A stretch of DNA of 64,000 bases from Chromatiales bacterium (GTDB lineage Bacteria > Pseudomonadota > Gammaproteobacteria > JAGRGH01): the NCBI GenBank assembly GCA_020445605.1, contig JAGRGH010000040.1, positions 1 to 64,000 of the forward strand, read 5' to 3'. Both the position numbers and the translations under genes were made by a program. Shown here in pieces: positions 1 to 8,888 of the stretch (within the stretch, counting starts at the first letter, position 1; each line of letters starts with the position of its first letter). A model generated the notes under the pieces. That model was not told the origin of the DNA and searched no databases. It was given only the letters and a program-made list of their open reading frames with translations.

Positions 1-108
1 AACGTGGCGCTTGCAGGGGTGAACGCCGCGCCATGGAGGGCGGGGCCGGGGCTGGTCATTTCTGCCGCGCTGCGCCATGGACGGCAAGTACAATGTCTGC
101 CCCACAAC

Positions 109-185
<77 letters not shown>

Positions 186-371
186 TTCACACAGCCAGAT
201 CCTTCAGGGGGCCCGGCTGCGAAAGTGGCCTGGCCTGGGCGTTGGCACAAGCACTCAGTCGCACACAGCGCTCGGGAGCGATTTTGAATGCGCCTGCGTG
301 GTCGCGCGGACGCGCATGACCGGGACAGCATGGAGTGCTCCCTTCGGGCGCATCAATCAAAGCATCCACAA

Positions 372-397
372 AAAAGCCCCCGGTGTCGGGGGCTTTT
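372..397. terminator. Bidirectional rho-independent terminator
   Basis: An 11-bp perfect stem (AAAAGCCCCCG / CGGGGGCTTTT) closes a GTGT loop, and it has A and T tracts on both sides. It lies 24 bases past the stop of the minus-strand gene ending at 422 and about 190 bases past the tRNA, so it can stop transcription from either side. Confidence 0.9.
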
Positions 398-421
398 GTT
401 ACTACTTTGATTCGCCGCTGA

Positions 422-1165
422 CTATGCGGACTGGCCCGTGCGGTTTCGCCGTGAGATACCGAGTGCCGCGAGGCCGAGCCCGATCAGTGCCAGCGGTGCC
501 GGTGCCGGCACACGCTCGTTCGGCGGGGGCTCGTCTTCGGTTTCGTAGGTGTAGACGACTTCCAGATCACCGTACCAGGCAGTGGTTGGAACACAACCGA
601 GCTGGCTGGTATTGTCCGCGTCCTCGCAGTCGACCAGTTGGGCAATTGCGCTCATGGTCAGCGAGAACTGGTCGCCGATGAAGGCCGCGATGAAGTCCAG
701 CGGATCGAGCACGATGGTGAATTCGTCCTCGAAATCGCCTGACGTGCCGTTAGTTTCCATCCGGCCGTCCATGCACGAGACGGAACCAGTGGAGCTTCCC
801 ACGCTGCTGTACGTGCAGCTCGCTTCGAAATTCGTTGCGAACTCGGATGATTGTGGGCTACCCGGCAGCACTGATCCGTCGACCTGTCCGCTGTGATTGG
901 AGTGGGCGTACCGGTCGAGCTGGTAGCCCTCGGGTCCGTCGTAATTGATCGTAAGCTCCAGATCCCAGTTCCAGTCGAAATTGATCTGGACGTCGGTCAG
1001 GGTGCCGAGGCTGGAGTCGAACTTGTCCAGAAACACCGTCTCGTCGGCGGTAAACGCGGTCATGTCGGAGGTCATCATGATCGCGGCGCCCGCGGGCTGG
1101 CTGGTCGCTACGCCGAGCGCGGCGATGGCCGCGCACAATGGAAGCAGTCTGGAACCGGGTTTCAT
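422..1165 (-). CDS. Secreted protein with PEP-CTERM-like sorting tail
   Basis: This is a 247-residue protein of unknown function. An N-terminal signal peptide (KPGSRLLPLCAAIAALG, then an AGA-type cleavage region near residue 27) is followed by an acidic, Ser/Thr/Asn-rich body without a recognisable catalytic motif. The C-terminus has the three-part layout of exosortase substrates: a VPAPAPL motif, a hydrophobic stretch rich in Gly/Leu, and a basic end (SRRNR). By family knowledge such tails direct export and cleavage by an exosortase, often for surface or exopolysaccharide-linked proteins. No exosortase gene is in the window. It is divergent from the epimerase gene at 1357 and has no strong Shine-Dalgarno. 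Confidence 0.75.
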   Translation of the reverse strand: MKPGSRLLPLCAAIAALGVATSQPAGAAIMMTSDMTAFTADETVFLDKFDSSLGTLTDVQINFDWNWDLELTINYDGPEGYQLDRYAHSNHSGQVDGSVLPGSPQSSEFATNFEASCTYSSVGSSTGSVSCMDGRMETNGTSGDFEDEFTIVLDPLDFIAAFIGDQFSLTMSAIAQLVDCEDADNTSQLGCVPTTAWYGDLEVVYTYETEDEPPPNERVPAPAPLALIGLGLAALGISRRNRTGQSA

Positions 1166-1356
1166 TTTCGGATGTTCCGCAGAGAAAACTGTCAGACCTT
1201 AAGACAAAGCAATTTTCGCGCCATCCAAGACAGTTCAATCCATTCAATGGCTTGTATTCTGGGTCGACCCGCCGGCGTCGCAAATTGTAAAAAATTTAGA
1301 CAGCCACCGGCCGGGCCGTGTAACGATCCAGGCGCCATGGCTGCGAGCCGCGAGCA

Positions 1357-2061
1357 ATGACGAAACGGGTGCTGGTGACCGGTGCGGCCGGTGTCGTGGC
1401 GGGCTACGTGCTGCCCCGGCTCGCCGAACGCCACGCATTGCGACTGCTCGACCGGCGGCCGGTCGGGCTCGACGTGCCCGGCGAACGGGTCGCGGCCGAC
1501 ATCACCGTGTTCGAACAGCTGTTGGACGCCTGCAAGGGCGTCGACACCGTCGTGCATCTCGCCGCCGAGCCGAGCATGCACGCCACGTTCGACGCCGTGC
1601 TGGGGCCGAACATCGTCGGCGCCTACCACGTGTTCGAGGCCGCGCAGCGCGCCGGCTGCGCACGCGTGGTGTTCGCAAGCAGCATCAACAGCGTGTTCGC
1701 GTATCCGCTGTCGATGAGCGTGACGCCGGACCTGCCGGTGAATCCGCTGAACGTCTACGGCGCGAGCAAGTGTTTTGGCGAGGCGCTGGCGCGCAGCTAC
1801 GCGAACCGCGGCTTGTCCGCATTGTGTGTGCGCATCGGCAAGATTCTCGCGCCCGGCGAGGCGCCGCCGCCGCCGGACGATATCTACCATCAGGCCTGGA
1901 TCAGCGCCCGCGATCTGGCGAGCGTGTTCGATCGCTGTGTCGCGAAGGAATCCGTCGACTTCGCGATCGTGCATGCGCTCAGCCGGCACGCGAACCCGCG
2001 GCTGAGCATCGAGTCGACCTGCGAGCTGCTTGGCTATCAACCGCAGGACGGTACGATCTGA
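1357..2061 (+). CDS. NAD-dependent epimerase/dehydratase (extended SDR)
   Basis: A 234-residue short-chain dehydrogenase of the extended or atypical type. The Rossmann motif GAAGVVAG lies at residues 9-16 and the catalytic YGASK is at Tyr134-Lys138, with Ser in the preceding SSIN segment. At 234 residues it is shorter than typical nucleotide-sugar epimerases (about 310-340) and closer to uronate dehydrogenase-like members, so its substrate is probably a sugar or sugar acid, though this is inference. It ends one base before the convergent phosphatase gene, so the two share almost no intergenic space and no terminator is visible between them. Confidence 0.8.
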   Translation: MTKRVLVTGAAGVVAGYVLPRLAERHALRLLDRRPVGLDVPGERVAADITVFEQLLDACKGVDTVVHLAAEPSMHATFDAVLGPNIVGAYHVFEAAQRAGCARVVFASSINSVFAYPLSMSVTPDLPVNPLNVYGASKCFGEALARSYANRGLSALCVRIGKILAPGEAPPPPDDIYHQAWISARDLASVFDRCVAKESVDFAIVHALSRHANPRLSIESTCELLGYQPQDGTI

Positions 2062-2062
2062 C

Positions 2063-2806
2063 TCAGGTCGGCTTCAGATACCGCCCGCTTGCGGGGTCGA
2101 AGCGCAGGTAGTCCGCGGAACCGATCGCCTTGCCGGTCCAGCGCAGGATGCCGGACTCGTCTTCGAACAGCGGTTCGCGTGCGTGCATGCGCATCGCGCT
2201 GATGGTGGTCGCGTGCGTGAACACAACCACCGTATCGTTCGCATGCGTGGCGTTCAGCGCATCCAGCGCGCAGGCCGTGCGTTCCAGCAGATCGAGAAAC
2301 GATTCGCCGCCGGGCGCGCGCAGGCTGGCGTCCGCCCCGAAGCGGAAGCGGTCCAGCCGTTCCCGCTCGACCGGCGCGAGGTCCGATGGCCGCCTGTTGC
2401 TCCATTCGCCGAGGTCAATCTCGTCCAGACTTGCAAATGACCGCACCTCCGGCGCATGACCGTGCTGATGCAGGCGTTCAATGAACGGTGTGGCCGTCTC
2501 ACGTGCGCGGGAGAGGGCGCTCGTGCAAACGACGAATCGTTGCGCGCCTGAAAGCTCCGCCCGCATGGCCTGAAACAGAGCATCGGCCAGCACGTCCGCC
2601 TGCCGGCGACCAAGCTCCGTCAGCTGGTTGAGTTCATCGTCACGGCCGGAGTTGGCCCAGCCGGATTCGTCGCGAAGTCCGTTGACATGCGTCTGGCCGT
2701 GGCGTGCGAGCCACAGTGGCATGCGCGGGGCGAGCGACGAACCATCGCGGGCGTAGCGAATCTGTCCGTTCGGCAAAAGCTCGAACCGACAACCCAGGTC
2801 GCTCAA
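2063..2806 (-). CDS. Histidine phosphatase family protein (phosphoglycerate mutase-like)
   Basis: About 247 residues. The catalytic RHG motif is at Arg35-His36-Gly37 (LWLARHGQTHVN), and a second His lies in VVVFTHATT, as in the branch-1 histidine phosphatase superfamily. I place the start at TTG 2806, because its TTGA overlaps the TGA stop of the upstream glycosyltransferase, a standard coupling arrangement, and because the residues between this TTG and the first ATG (2722) look like real protein. The ATG at 2722 is the alternative and would remove 28 residues. The coupling suggests dephosphorylation of a sugar phosphate or glycan intermediate, but this is inference. Confidence 0.82.
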   Translation of the reverse strand: MSDLGCRFELLPNGQIRYARDGSSLAPRMPLWLARHGQTHVNGLRDESGWANSGRDDELNQLTELGRRQADVLADALFQAMRAELSGAQRFVVCTSALSRARETATPFIERLHQHGHAPEVRSFASLDEIDLGEWSNRRPSDLAPVERERLDRFRFGADASLRAPGGESFLDLLERTACALDALNATHANDTVVVFTHATTISAMRMHAREPLFEDESGILRWTGKAIGSADYLRFDPASGRYLKPT

Positions 2807-3723
2807 GCGGTCGACCGCAGTGCGCGCCAGATCGCGGGCAGGGACAGACGCCGCCGTGTCGATCGAGGTGTGCCGAACGCCGCAAACGCGAATCCGTGGA
2901 TTGCGCGCAGCGCCCAGTACAGACCGCCCGCGTAGCGCCGCCGGCGGCAGTGCTCGGCGGACTGGCTTGCACAGTGCAGCGCCATCAGCCGATACCAGCC
3001 GGGCCGGTTGACCGCCTCGTGGCGATCCCGCGCCATCCGGTGCATGACGCGGATGCGGTCGTGATAGGTCTGCACGGGATTCGCGGCCATGTGGCTGTCT
3101 TCGAGCTTGAAGCTGTGGACCAGCGGCGCGTCGATCACGCCGATGTCGAACTCGCGCGCGATGCGCAACCAAAGATCGAGATCCTGCGTGGTGTTCAGCA
3201 TTTCGTCGAACAGCCCGACGCGATCCAGCGCCGCGCGCCGGACCATGACGGTCATCGCGACGTTCGCGCTGGCCGACAGGAGCTCGCGGCTGCTGCGCGC
3301 CAGCCGCTGTGGAAAGCTGCGGATGCGATCGCGCCGGTTGCCTGGCGTGCGGGTCAGCGTGCGGCCGGTGTGGACCAGGGCGACGCCGGAGCGTTCAAGA
3401 AAACCGATCTGTCGTTGCAGCTTCTCCGGGTGCCATTGATCGTCGGAATCCAGAAACGCGAGCAACTCGCCGCGCGCGTGGCGTACGCCACGGTTGCGCG
3501 CGGAGGCGACGTTGAAGTGCGGTTGCGTCAGATAGCGAACCTTGTCCGGCGCGAGGTCGACATAGCGTCGGGCCAGTGCAGCCGTCGAATCCGTCGAGCC
3601 GTCGTCGACGATCAGGAGCTCGAAATCCTGAAAGGTCTGCGCCAGCACGCTGTCGACCGCACGCGCGAGCACATAGGCCCGATTGTAGGTGGGAATCACC
3701 ACCGACACGGCCGGCGACGGCAT
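2803..3723 (-). CDS. Glycosyltransferase family 2
   Basis: About 306 residues from ATG 3723 (MPSPAVSVVIPTYNRAYVL). The GT-A fold signatures are VVIPTYNR at the start, IVDDGSTD at Asp40-Asp41 and the DxD-like FLDSDDQW near residue 95. Inverting GT2 enzymes use nucleotide sugars on the cytoplasmic side. An in-frame upstream extension to 3873 is less likely because it is cysteine-rich, unlike the family, and runs into the divergent promoter region. The histidine phosphatase overlaps its stop codon. The methyltransferase at 3882 is divergent, giving a small three-gene surface-glycan locus. Confidence 0.88.
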   Translation of the reverse strand: MPSPAVSVVIPTYNRAYVLARAVDSVLAQTFQDFELLIVDDGSTDSTAALARRYVDLAPDKVRYLTQPHFNVASARNRGVRHARGELLAFLDSDDQWHPEKLQRQIGFLERSGVALVHTGRTLTRTPGNRRDRIRSFPQRLARSSRELLSASANVAMTVMVRRAALDRVGLFDEMLNTTQDLDLWLRIAREFDIGVIDAPLVHSFKLEDSHMAANPVQTYHDRIRVMHRMARDRHEAVNRPGWYRLMALHCASQSAEHCRRRRYAGGLYWALRAIHGFAFAAFGTPRSTRRRLSLPAIWRALRSTA

Positions 3724-3881
3724 GATGGATGGATTCTGGTTGGTCGTCACCGCGCCCGGACACCGATGGTCTTGAAGGAGGCAACAGAATAGCGCCACCG
3801 GCGTGAACGCGCATGCACCGCGCTGTCCGACCTGCGTATCCTTCCGGACGGTCAACCAGATCCACTCCTGCAAGCCTGAAC

Positions 3882-4553
3882 GTGAGCGACTTCGTCAAGA
3901 GACTGTTCTCCAACCCGGACATGCTCGGCATGGGCCATCATCAGCGCCTTGCCGACCACAATCTGGGTCTGGGCGAGATCTACCACGCGCTCGCGCGGCT
4001 GCTGCGGCCCTCGACTGCGGTTGTGATCGGTTCGTGGCGCGGGTTCGCGCCGGCCGTCATCGCCAATGCCCTGCGTGAGAACGGCGAGGGCGGCGGGGTG
4101 GTCTTCATCGATCCGTCGTTTGTCGACGACTTCTGGATGGAGGCCGGAAAGGTTGCCGCGCATTTCCGTGATCTCGGTACGCCGAACGTCCGGCATTTCT
4201 GCTGCACGACACAGGAGTTCGTCGCGACCGAGGCCTATGCCGAACTTCGTGACATTGGCCTGCTGATGATCGATGGTCTGCACACGGCCGAGCAGGCACG
4301 GTTCGACTACCTCGCGTTTCTCGACAAGCTGACCGATCAGGCCGTGACCGTGTTTCACGACAGCGTGCAACGCCGCCGGGGGCGCATCTACGGCGAGGAG
4401 GTGCGCTATGAATACACCGTGTGCCTGCTGATGGAGCGGCTCAGGAACGATCCAGGCCTGGAACTGTTCACCCTGCCGTTCGACAGCGGCGCGACCTTCG
4501 TGCGCGGGCGACCCGAATCTCTGGAAACCCTCAACGCGCCGTTCGCAAGCTGA
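3882..4553 (+). CDS. Class I SAM-dependent methyltransferase-like protein
   Basis: About 223 residues from GTG 3882 (V/MSDFVKRLF). A glycine-poor SAM-binding region (TAVVIGSWRGFAPAVIA) is followed by an acidic strand (VVFIDPSF), then a strand ending in LMIDGLHTAEQARFDYLAF and a late HDS motif. This is the pattern of the Methyltransf_24 group (cephalosporin hydroxylase-like and glycan-modifying methyltransferases). GSWRG replaces the usual G-x-G-x-G, so SAM binding is likely but not certain. An ATG at 3813 would add 23 low-complexity residues. It is divergent from the GT2 gene and is probably part of the same glycan modification locus. Confidence 0.72.
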   Translation: MSDFVKRLFSNPDMLGMGHHQRLADHNLGLGEIYHALARLLRPSTAVVIGSWRGFAPAVIANALRENGEGGGVVFIDPSFVDDFWMEAGKVAAHFRDLGTPNVRHFCCTTQEFVATEAYAELRDIGLLMIDGLHTAEQARFDYLAFLDKLTDQAVTVFHDSVQRRRGRIYGEEVRYEYTVCLLMERLRNDPGLELFTLPFDSGATFVRGRPESLETLNAPFAS

Positions 4554-4657
4554 GAGCGGCGGAGCGCGGGCCGCTCGTTGCGGCCGGGCGCAGGCGGGCC
4601 GCGGAATCGAACCGAACGGGCTCGCGGTATGATCGAGCAGGCCCCCCGAATACAGGC

Positions 4658-6325
4658 ATGCCCATGAGCAAGACCGACAAGAAGCCCGCAGACGGCAAAT
4701 CCGCAAAGGCTCCGGCCGCTCGCAAGGGCCACAAGAAGCGTTCGAAGTCCGCGGCGAAAGGCGCCAAAGACGTCGACAAGGCCGAAAAGCGCGCACGCAA
4801 ACGCGAGCACAAGCTGGTCCTGCGCAACACCCGCGTCGAGGATTACCCGGACATCGCGCGGATGATGGACCGCATCTATCCGCACTGGGACGGCGCGTGG
4901 TCGCGCGAGCAGTTCGCCGCGCAGATCGCCCGCTTCCCGGAAGGCCAGATCTGCATCGAGGATCGCGGCCGGGTCATCGCGGCCTCGAATGCGCTGATCG
5001 TGAACCTGCGGCACTTCGGCGACAGCCACACCTACGAGGAGGTCACCGGCGACGGCTACTTCACGACCCACGACCCGCACGGCGACACCCTGTACGGCGC
5101 GGACATCTTTGTCGACCCGGACTATCGTGATCTGCGCCTGGGACGTCGGCTGTATGACGCGCGCAAGACCCTGTGCGAGAACCTGAACCTGCGCCGCATT
5201 GTCGCGGGCGGGCGCATCCCCGGCTACCGCAAATATGCCGACAGGATGACCCCGGTCAAGTACATCGAACTGGTCAAGGCGCAGGAGCTGCGTGACCCGG
5301 TGCTGTCCATCCAGCTCGCGAACGACTTTCACGTGCTCAAGGTCATTCACGAGTATGAGGCGAAGGATCAGGAATCACGCGCGAATGCCGCGCTGATCGA
5401 GTGGATCAACATCCACCACCAGGCCAAGGAACCACCGCTGCATGTGGATCGGTCGCAGGTCCGGGTCGGCGCGGCGCAGTGGCAGATGCGCCAGGCCCCG
5501 ACACTCGACGTGCTGAAACAGCAGATCGAATATTTCGTCGATGTGTTCGCGGGCTACAAGGCGGATTTCGTATTGTTTCCGGAGTTTTTCACGTTTCCGC
5601 TGATGGTGCAGTTCAATCAGGACAACCCGCCGCAGGCCATCCGCGACGTGGCCACGTTCACCGAAACCCTGCGCGAGCACATGCTGTCGCTGGCGCTGAG
5701 CTACAACATCAACATCGTCGCGGGCTCCATGCCCGTCTACGACGGTCAGGCGCTGCGCAACGCCTGCTACCTGCTGCGCCGTGACGGCACCTGGGACGTG
5801 CAGTACAAGATTCACGTCACGCCGGACGAGGCGAGCTACTGGGGCTTGCAGGGCGGCGACGAACTGCGCGTGTTCGACACCGACGCCGGTCGAATCGGCA
5901 TTCTCATCTGCTATGACGTGGAGTTTCCGGAGCTGCCGCGCATCCTCGCAGAGCGTGGCCTGCAGCTCCTGTTCGTGCCGTACTGGACCGACACCAAGAA
6001 CGCCTACGAGCGCGTGCGCCGCTGCGCGCAGGCGCGCGCCATCGAGAACGAGTGCTACGTGATCATCACCGGCAGTGTCGGCAACCTGCCGAACGTCGAG
6101 AACATGGATATCCAGTATTCGCAGGCGTCGGTGTTCACGCCTTCGGACTATCCGTTTCCGCACGATGCAATCGCGGCCGAAGCCACGCCGAACACTGAAA
6201 TGGCGCTGATTGCCGATCTCGATCTCGACAAGCTTGTGGACCTGCGCCGCAACGGCACCGTGCGCAACTGGCGCGACCGGCGCCTGGACCTCTATCACGT
6301 GCATTGGACCGGGAAAAAGCCGTAG
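4658..6325 (+). CDS. GNAT acetyltransferase fused to carbon-nitrogen hydrolase
   Basis: 555 residues from ATG 4658 (ATG 4664 is an alternative). The first 50 residues are lysine-rich and probably disordered. A GNAT domain covers about 52-235 (acceptor strand FVDPDYRDLRLGRRLYDAR, with the acetyl-CoA loop). A nitrilase-superfamily domain covers about 266-545, with the Glu-Lys-Cys triad visible as Glu309 (LFPEFF), Lys384 (QYKIHVTPDE) and Cys418 (ILICYDVEFPE). Such fusions are known in bacteria, but I know of no settled substrate. The arrangement suggests coupled amide hydrolysis and N-acylation of one small molecule or peptide. A TATGAT hexamer at 4627-4632 may be its -10 box. Confidence 0.9.
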   Translation: MPMSKTDKKPADGKSAKAPAARKGHKKRSKSAAKGAKDVDKAEKRARKREHKLVLRNTRVEDYPDIARMMDRIYPHWDGAWSREQFAAQIARFPEGQICIEDRGRVIAASNALIVNLRHFGDSHTYEEVTGDGYFTTHDPHGDTLYGADIFVDPDYRDLRLGRRLYDARKTLCENLNLRRIVAGGRIPGYRKYADRMTPVKYIELVKAQELRDPVLSIQLANDFHVLKVIHEYEAKDQESRANAALIEWINIHHQAKEPPLHVDRSQVRVGAAQWQMRQAPTLDVLKQQIEYFVDVFAGYKADFVLFPEFFTFPLMVQFNQDNPPQAIRDVATFTETLREHMLSLALSYNINIVAGSMPVYDGQALRNACYLLRRDGTWDVQYKIHVTPDEASYWGLQGGDELRVFDTDAGRIGILICYDVEFPELPRILAERGLQLLFVPYWTDTKNAYERVRRCAQARAIENECYVIITGSVGNLPNVENMDIQYSQASVFTPSDYPFPHDAIAAEATPNTEMALIADLDLDKLVDLRRNGTVRNWRDRRLDLYHVHWTGKKP

Positions 6326-6365
6326 ATCATTATTTGCAGGTTTTGCGCCCGAGTTCTGAACCGAA

Positions 6366-7319
6366 ATGTCCGATCCACAGATGATCCAGGCCGGCGAGCC
6401 GACCGTAGCGGCCCTCGGCCACAGCCCGCTGCGCTACCTGGTCGCGACCCGCCCCGGTTTTCTCGCCGTAAGCGCGGTACCGGTAGCGCTGGGCGCTGCG
6501 GCCGCACATTTCGCCGGCGCATCGCTGGAGGCCGGCGTGGTGGCCGCCACCGGGATCGGCGCGCTGCTGGTGCATGCGGGTGTCAATGTACTGAACGACT
6601 TCTATGACGATCGCTCGGGCGGCGACGCACTGAATGCCGAGCGGGTTTTTCCGTTCACCGGCGGCAGCCGGGTGATCCAGAACGGCGTGCTCAGTGGCGC
6701 CGCGATGGCGCGGTTTGGCATGACCTTGCTTGCCTTGGGGGCGGCGATCGGGTTCGCGCTGCTCGCGCGCGGCGGCTGGCCGCTCGCGGCGCTAGGCGCG
6801 CTCGGGCTATGGCTGGGATGGGCGTACTCGGCCCCGCCGTTCAGCTTGGCGGCGCGTGGCCTCGGCGAACCCGCTGTTGCGATCGGCTTCGGCCTGCTCA
6901 TCCCGGTGGGGACCTGGCTCGCGCAGGGGTTGCCGTTTCACGCCCTGCCGCTGATCGCGGGCGGGCCGTTCGCGCTGCTGGTCGCGGCCGTGCTCTACAT
7001 CAACCAGTTTCCGGATTTTCGTGCGGACAGCGCGGTCGGCAAACGAAACTGGGTCGTGCGCCTGGGCAGAAAACGCGCGGTGATCGGTTACTACCTGCTT
7101 GTCGTTCTGGCCTATGGCGCGCTGGTCACGGCCATTGCCCTTCGCTGGCTTCCCGCCGCCGCGCTGGCGGCCGCCGCGCCGGCCGCGCTGCATTACGCCG
7201 CCGCGCGCACCCTGGCGCGCAACTACGAGCGTCCGCAGGGCCTCGTGCCGGCCATTCGTCTGACCATCGCTGGCACCATCGTGCATGGCGCGCTGCTTGC
7301 CACCGCCCTGGCCGTGTAA
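6366..7319 (+). CDS. UbiA-family prenyltransferase (MenA-like)
   Basis: 317 residues with about eight or nine predicted membrane segments. Both Asp-rich motifs of the UbiA family are present: NDFYDDRSGGD (about residues 77-87) and NQFPDFRADSAVGKRN (about 213-228), which bind the Mg-prenyl diphosphate. The second motif, ending in a GK pair, resembles 1,4-dihydroxy-2-naphthoate prenyltransferase (MenA) more than 4-hydroxybenzoate prenyltransferase. No other menaquinone gene is in the window, so the aromatic acceptor stays uncertain. It lies between the GNAT-nitrilase gene (40-base gap) and hemW (27-base gap) and may be cotranscribed with them. Confidence 0.82.
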   Translation: MSDPQMIQAGEPTVAALGHSPLRYLVATRPGFLAVSAVPVALGAAAAHFAGASLEAGVVAATGIGALLVHAGVNVLNDFYDDRSGGDALNAERVFPFTGGSRVIQNGVLSGAAMARFGMTLLALGAAIGFALLARGGWPLAALGALGLWLGWAYSAPPFSLAARGLGEPAVAIGFGLLIPVGTWLAQGLPFHALPLIAGGPFALLVAAVLYINQFPDFRADSAVGKRNWVVRLGRKRAVIGYYLLVVLAYGALVTAIALRWLPAAALAAAAPAALHYAAARTLARNYERPQGLVPAIRLTIAGTIVHGALLATALAV

Positions 7320-7346
7320 GGCCCGGCCGGGCACGACCGACCGTCC

Positions 7347-8492
7347 ATGAGCGACGCGGCCCTCGGGCTCTACGTGCACCTGCCGTGGTGCGTGCGCAAA
7401 TGCCCGTACTGCGACTTCAACTCCCACGCACGGACCCAAGCGCCGGACGAGAACGCCTACGTGGCCGCACTGATTCGCGATCTCGAGCGCGAATGCGCAG
7501 CCATTGAAGCACCGCGTTTCACCAGCGTCTTTTTCGGCGGCGGCACGCCGAGCCTGTTCGCCTCGGAGTCGATCGCCGCCATTCTCGATGCCGTGCGCCA
7601 GCGCGATCGTCTGGTGCCCGAAGCCGAGATCACGCTGGAGGCCAACCCGGGCGCGTCGGACCAGGCGCGCTTCGCCGGCTACCGCGCCGCCGGAGTGAAC
7701 CGCCTGTCGATCGGCGTGCAAAGCCTCGACGACGCGGCCCTGCAACGCCTTGGGCGCATCCATGACGCACGCGCGGCGCGCGACGCCGTGCGTGCGGCGC
7801 GCGCCGCCGGATTCGAGAATCTGAACATTGATCTGATGTACGCCCTGCCTGACCAGGACGCGGCGTCGGCACTGGCGGACCTCGATCGGGCCCTCGCGCT
7901 GGACCCTGATCACCTGTCGTATTACCAGCTCACGATCGAGCCGGACACGGCGTTCGCCGCGCGCCCGCCGGCGAACCTGCCGGTCGACGACGCGATCGCG
8001 GAGATCGAGCACGCGGCAACCGAAATGCTCGCCGCCGCCGGCTACGCGCGCTACGAGGTCTCGGCCTGGACACGACCCGGGCACCAGTGTCGACACAACC
8101 TGACCTACTGGCGCTTCGGTGACTACGTCGGCATCGGCGCCGGCGCCCACGGCAAGCTGACCGACCCGGCCTCGGGGCAGGTTGAACGCCACGCGAAACA
8201 GAAGGCTCCGGTGCGTTACATGGCCACCGCCGGCACAGCCGCGGCCGACGCCGAGCGACGCTTCGTGGACGCGGACGAACTGCCGTTCGAATTCATGCTC
8301 AACGCGCTGCGGCTCGACGAGGGGTTCACCCTCGAACGCTGGGAGGCACGCACGGCGCTGCCCGCCAGCGTGCTCGACACCCGCCTGGACGCCGCGCGCG
8401 ACCGCGGACTGATCGAATCCGAGGGCGGTATCTGGCGCCCGACAGCCCTGGGACGCCGGTTTCTGAACGACCTGGTCGGCAGCTTTGCGTGA
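7347..8492 (+). CDS. hemW: Radical SAM heme chaperone HemW
   Basis: 381 residues, the normal family length. The HemW-type cluster motif CxxxCxxC is at Cys15, Cys19 and Cys22 (HLPWCVRKCPYCDF), followed by FFGGGTPSLF and the LTIEPDTAFA region typical of HemW, and a C-terminal HemW-type domain. By family knowledge it binds heme and inserts it into respiratory proteins. It was long misnamed as oxygen-independent coproporphyrinogen oxidase; the CPYCDF context lacks the extra Cys of true HemN. It ends one base before the start codon of the next small gene, so the two are translationally coupled. Confidence 0.93.
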   Translation: MSDAALGLYVHLPWCVRKCPYCDFNSHARTQAPDENAYVAALIRDLERECAAIEAPRFTSVFFGGGTPSLFASESIAAILDAVRQRDRLVPEAEITLEANPGASDQARFAGYRAAGVNRLSIGVQSLDDAALQRLGRIHDARAARDAVRAARAAGFENLNIDLMYALPDQDAASALADLDRALALDPDHLSYYQLTIEPDTAFAARPPANLPVDDAIAEIEHAATEMLAAAGYARYEVSAWTRPGHQCRHNLTYWRFGDYVGIGAGAHGKLTDPASGQVERHAKQKAPVRYMATAGTAAADAERRFVDADELPFEFMLNALRLDEGFTLERWEARTALPASVLDTRLDAARDRGLIESEGGIWRPTALGRRFLNDLVGSFA

Positions 8493-8493
8493 A

Positions 8494-8682
8494 ATGATCG
8501 AGCGCGAGGAGCACGAACTGCACTGCCCGTATTGCGGGGAGCCGTTCACGGCGTTGGTGGACCCGTCGGACACCGGTCGCTACGTAGAAGACTGCCCGGT
8601 GTGCTGCCGACCGATCGAATTCGAGGCCGTTTTCGACCCCGGAATGGGCGTTTATCTGCGCCTCAAACGTGACGACGATTGA
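8494..8682 (+). CDS. Small CPXCG-motif cysteine-rich protein
   Basis: 62 residues from ATG 8494, placed one base after the hemW stop (TGAAATG). Two cysteine pairs, CPYC (Cys11, Cys14) and CPVCC (Cys34, Cys37, Cys38), form a likely zinc ribbon. The rest is acidic (ends LKRDDD). It belongs to the CPXCG-motif family of uncharacterised small proteins. The coupling to hemW may reflect only shared transcription. Function unknown. Confidence 0.8.
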   Translation: MIEREEHELHCPYCGEPFTALVDPSDTGRYVEDCPVCCRPIEFEAVFDPGMGVYLRLKRDDD

Positions 8683-8709
8683 GCACCGCGTCACGCGGCG
8701 TCAAAAAAG

Positions 8710-8718
8710 TTTTACACA
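8710..8718 (+). promoter_or_regulatory. DnaA box (relaxed consensus)
   Basis: TTTTACACA matches the relaxed DnaA consensus TTWTNCACA. It lies about 170 bases left of two perfect boxes in the same orientation. Confidence 0.5.
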
Positions 8719-8888
8719 TTCCGACGAACGGCTGACGCGCTGCGTCACTGTCCGACCCGCGCAGTCCATTCGTATATCATGAAAAGGTGTAAGTGATTGA
8801 TTCCATGAGGCATCAATCATCTGGAAAAAAAGTAACCAAAATGAAAAAAAACCCGTATTCATGCGGTTTAGGCATCGCGGGCGAACCT

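Noticed and set aside
3813-3881. Longer start for the methyltransferase at ATG 3813
   Set aside because: The added residues are Arg/Pro/Ser-rich and unlike the family. The GTG at 3882 gives a natural N-terminus. Not fully excluded.
6807-8573. 588-codon minus-strand frame opposite the prenyltransferase and hemW
   Set aside because: Antisense shadow; composition is low-complexity and the plus-strand genes are well supported.
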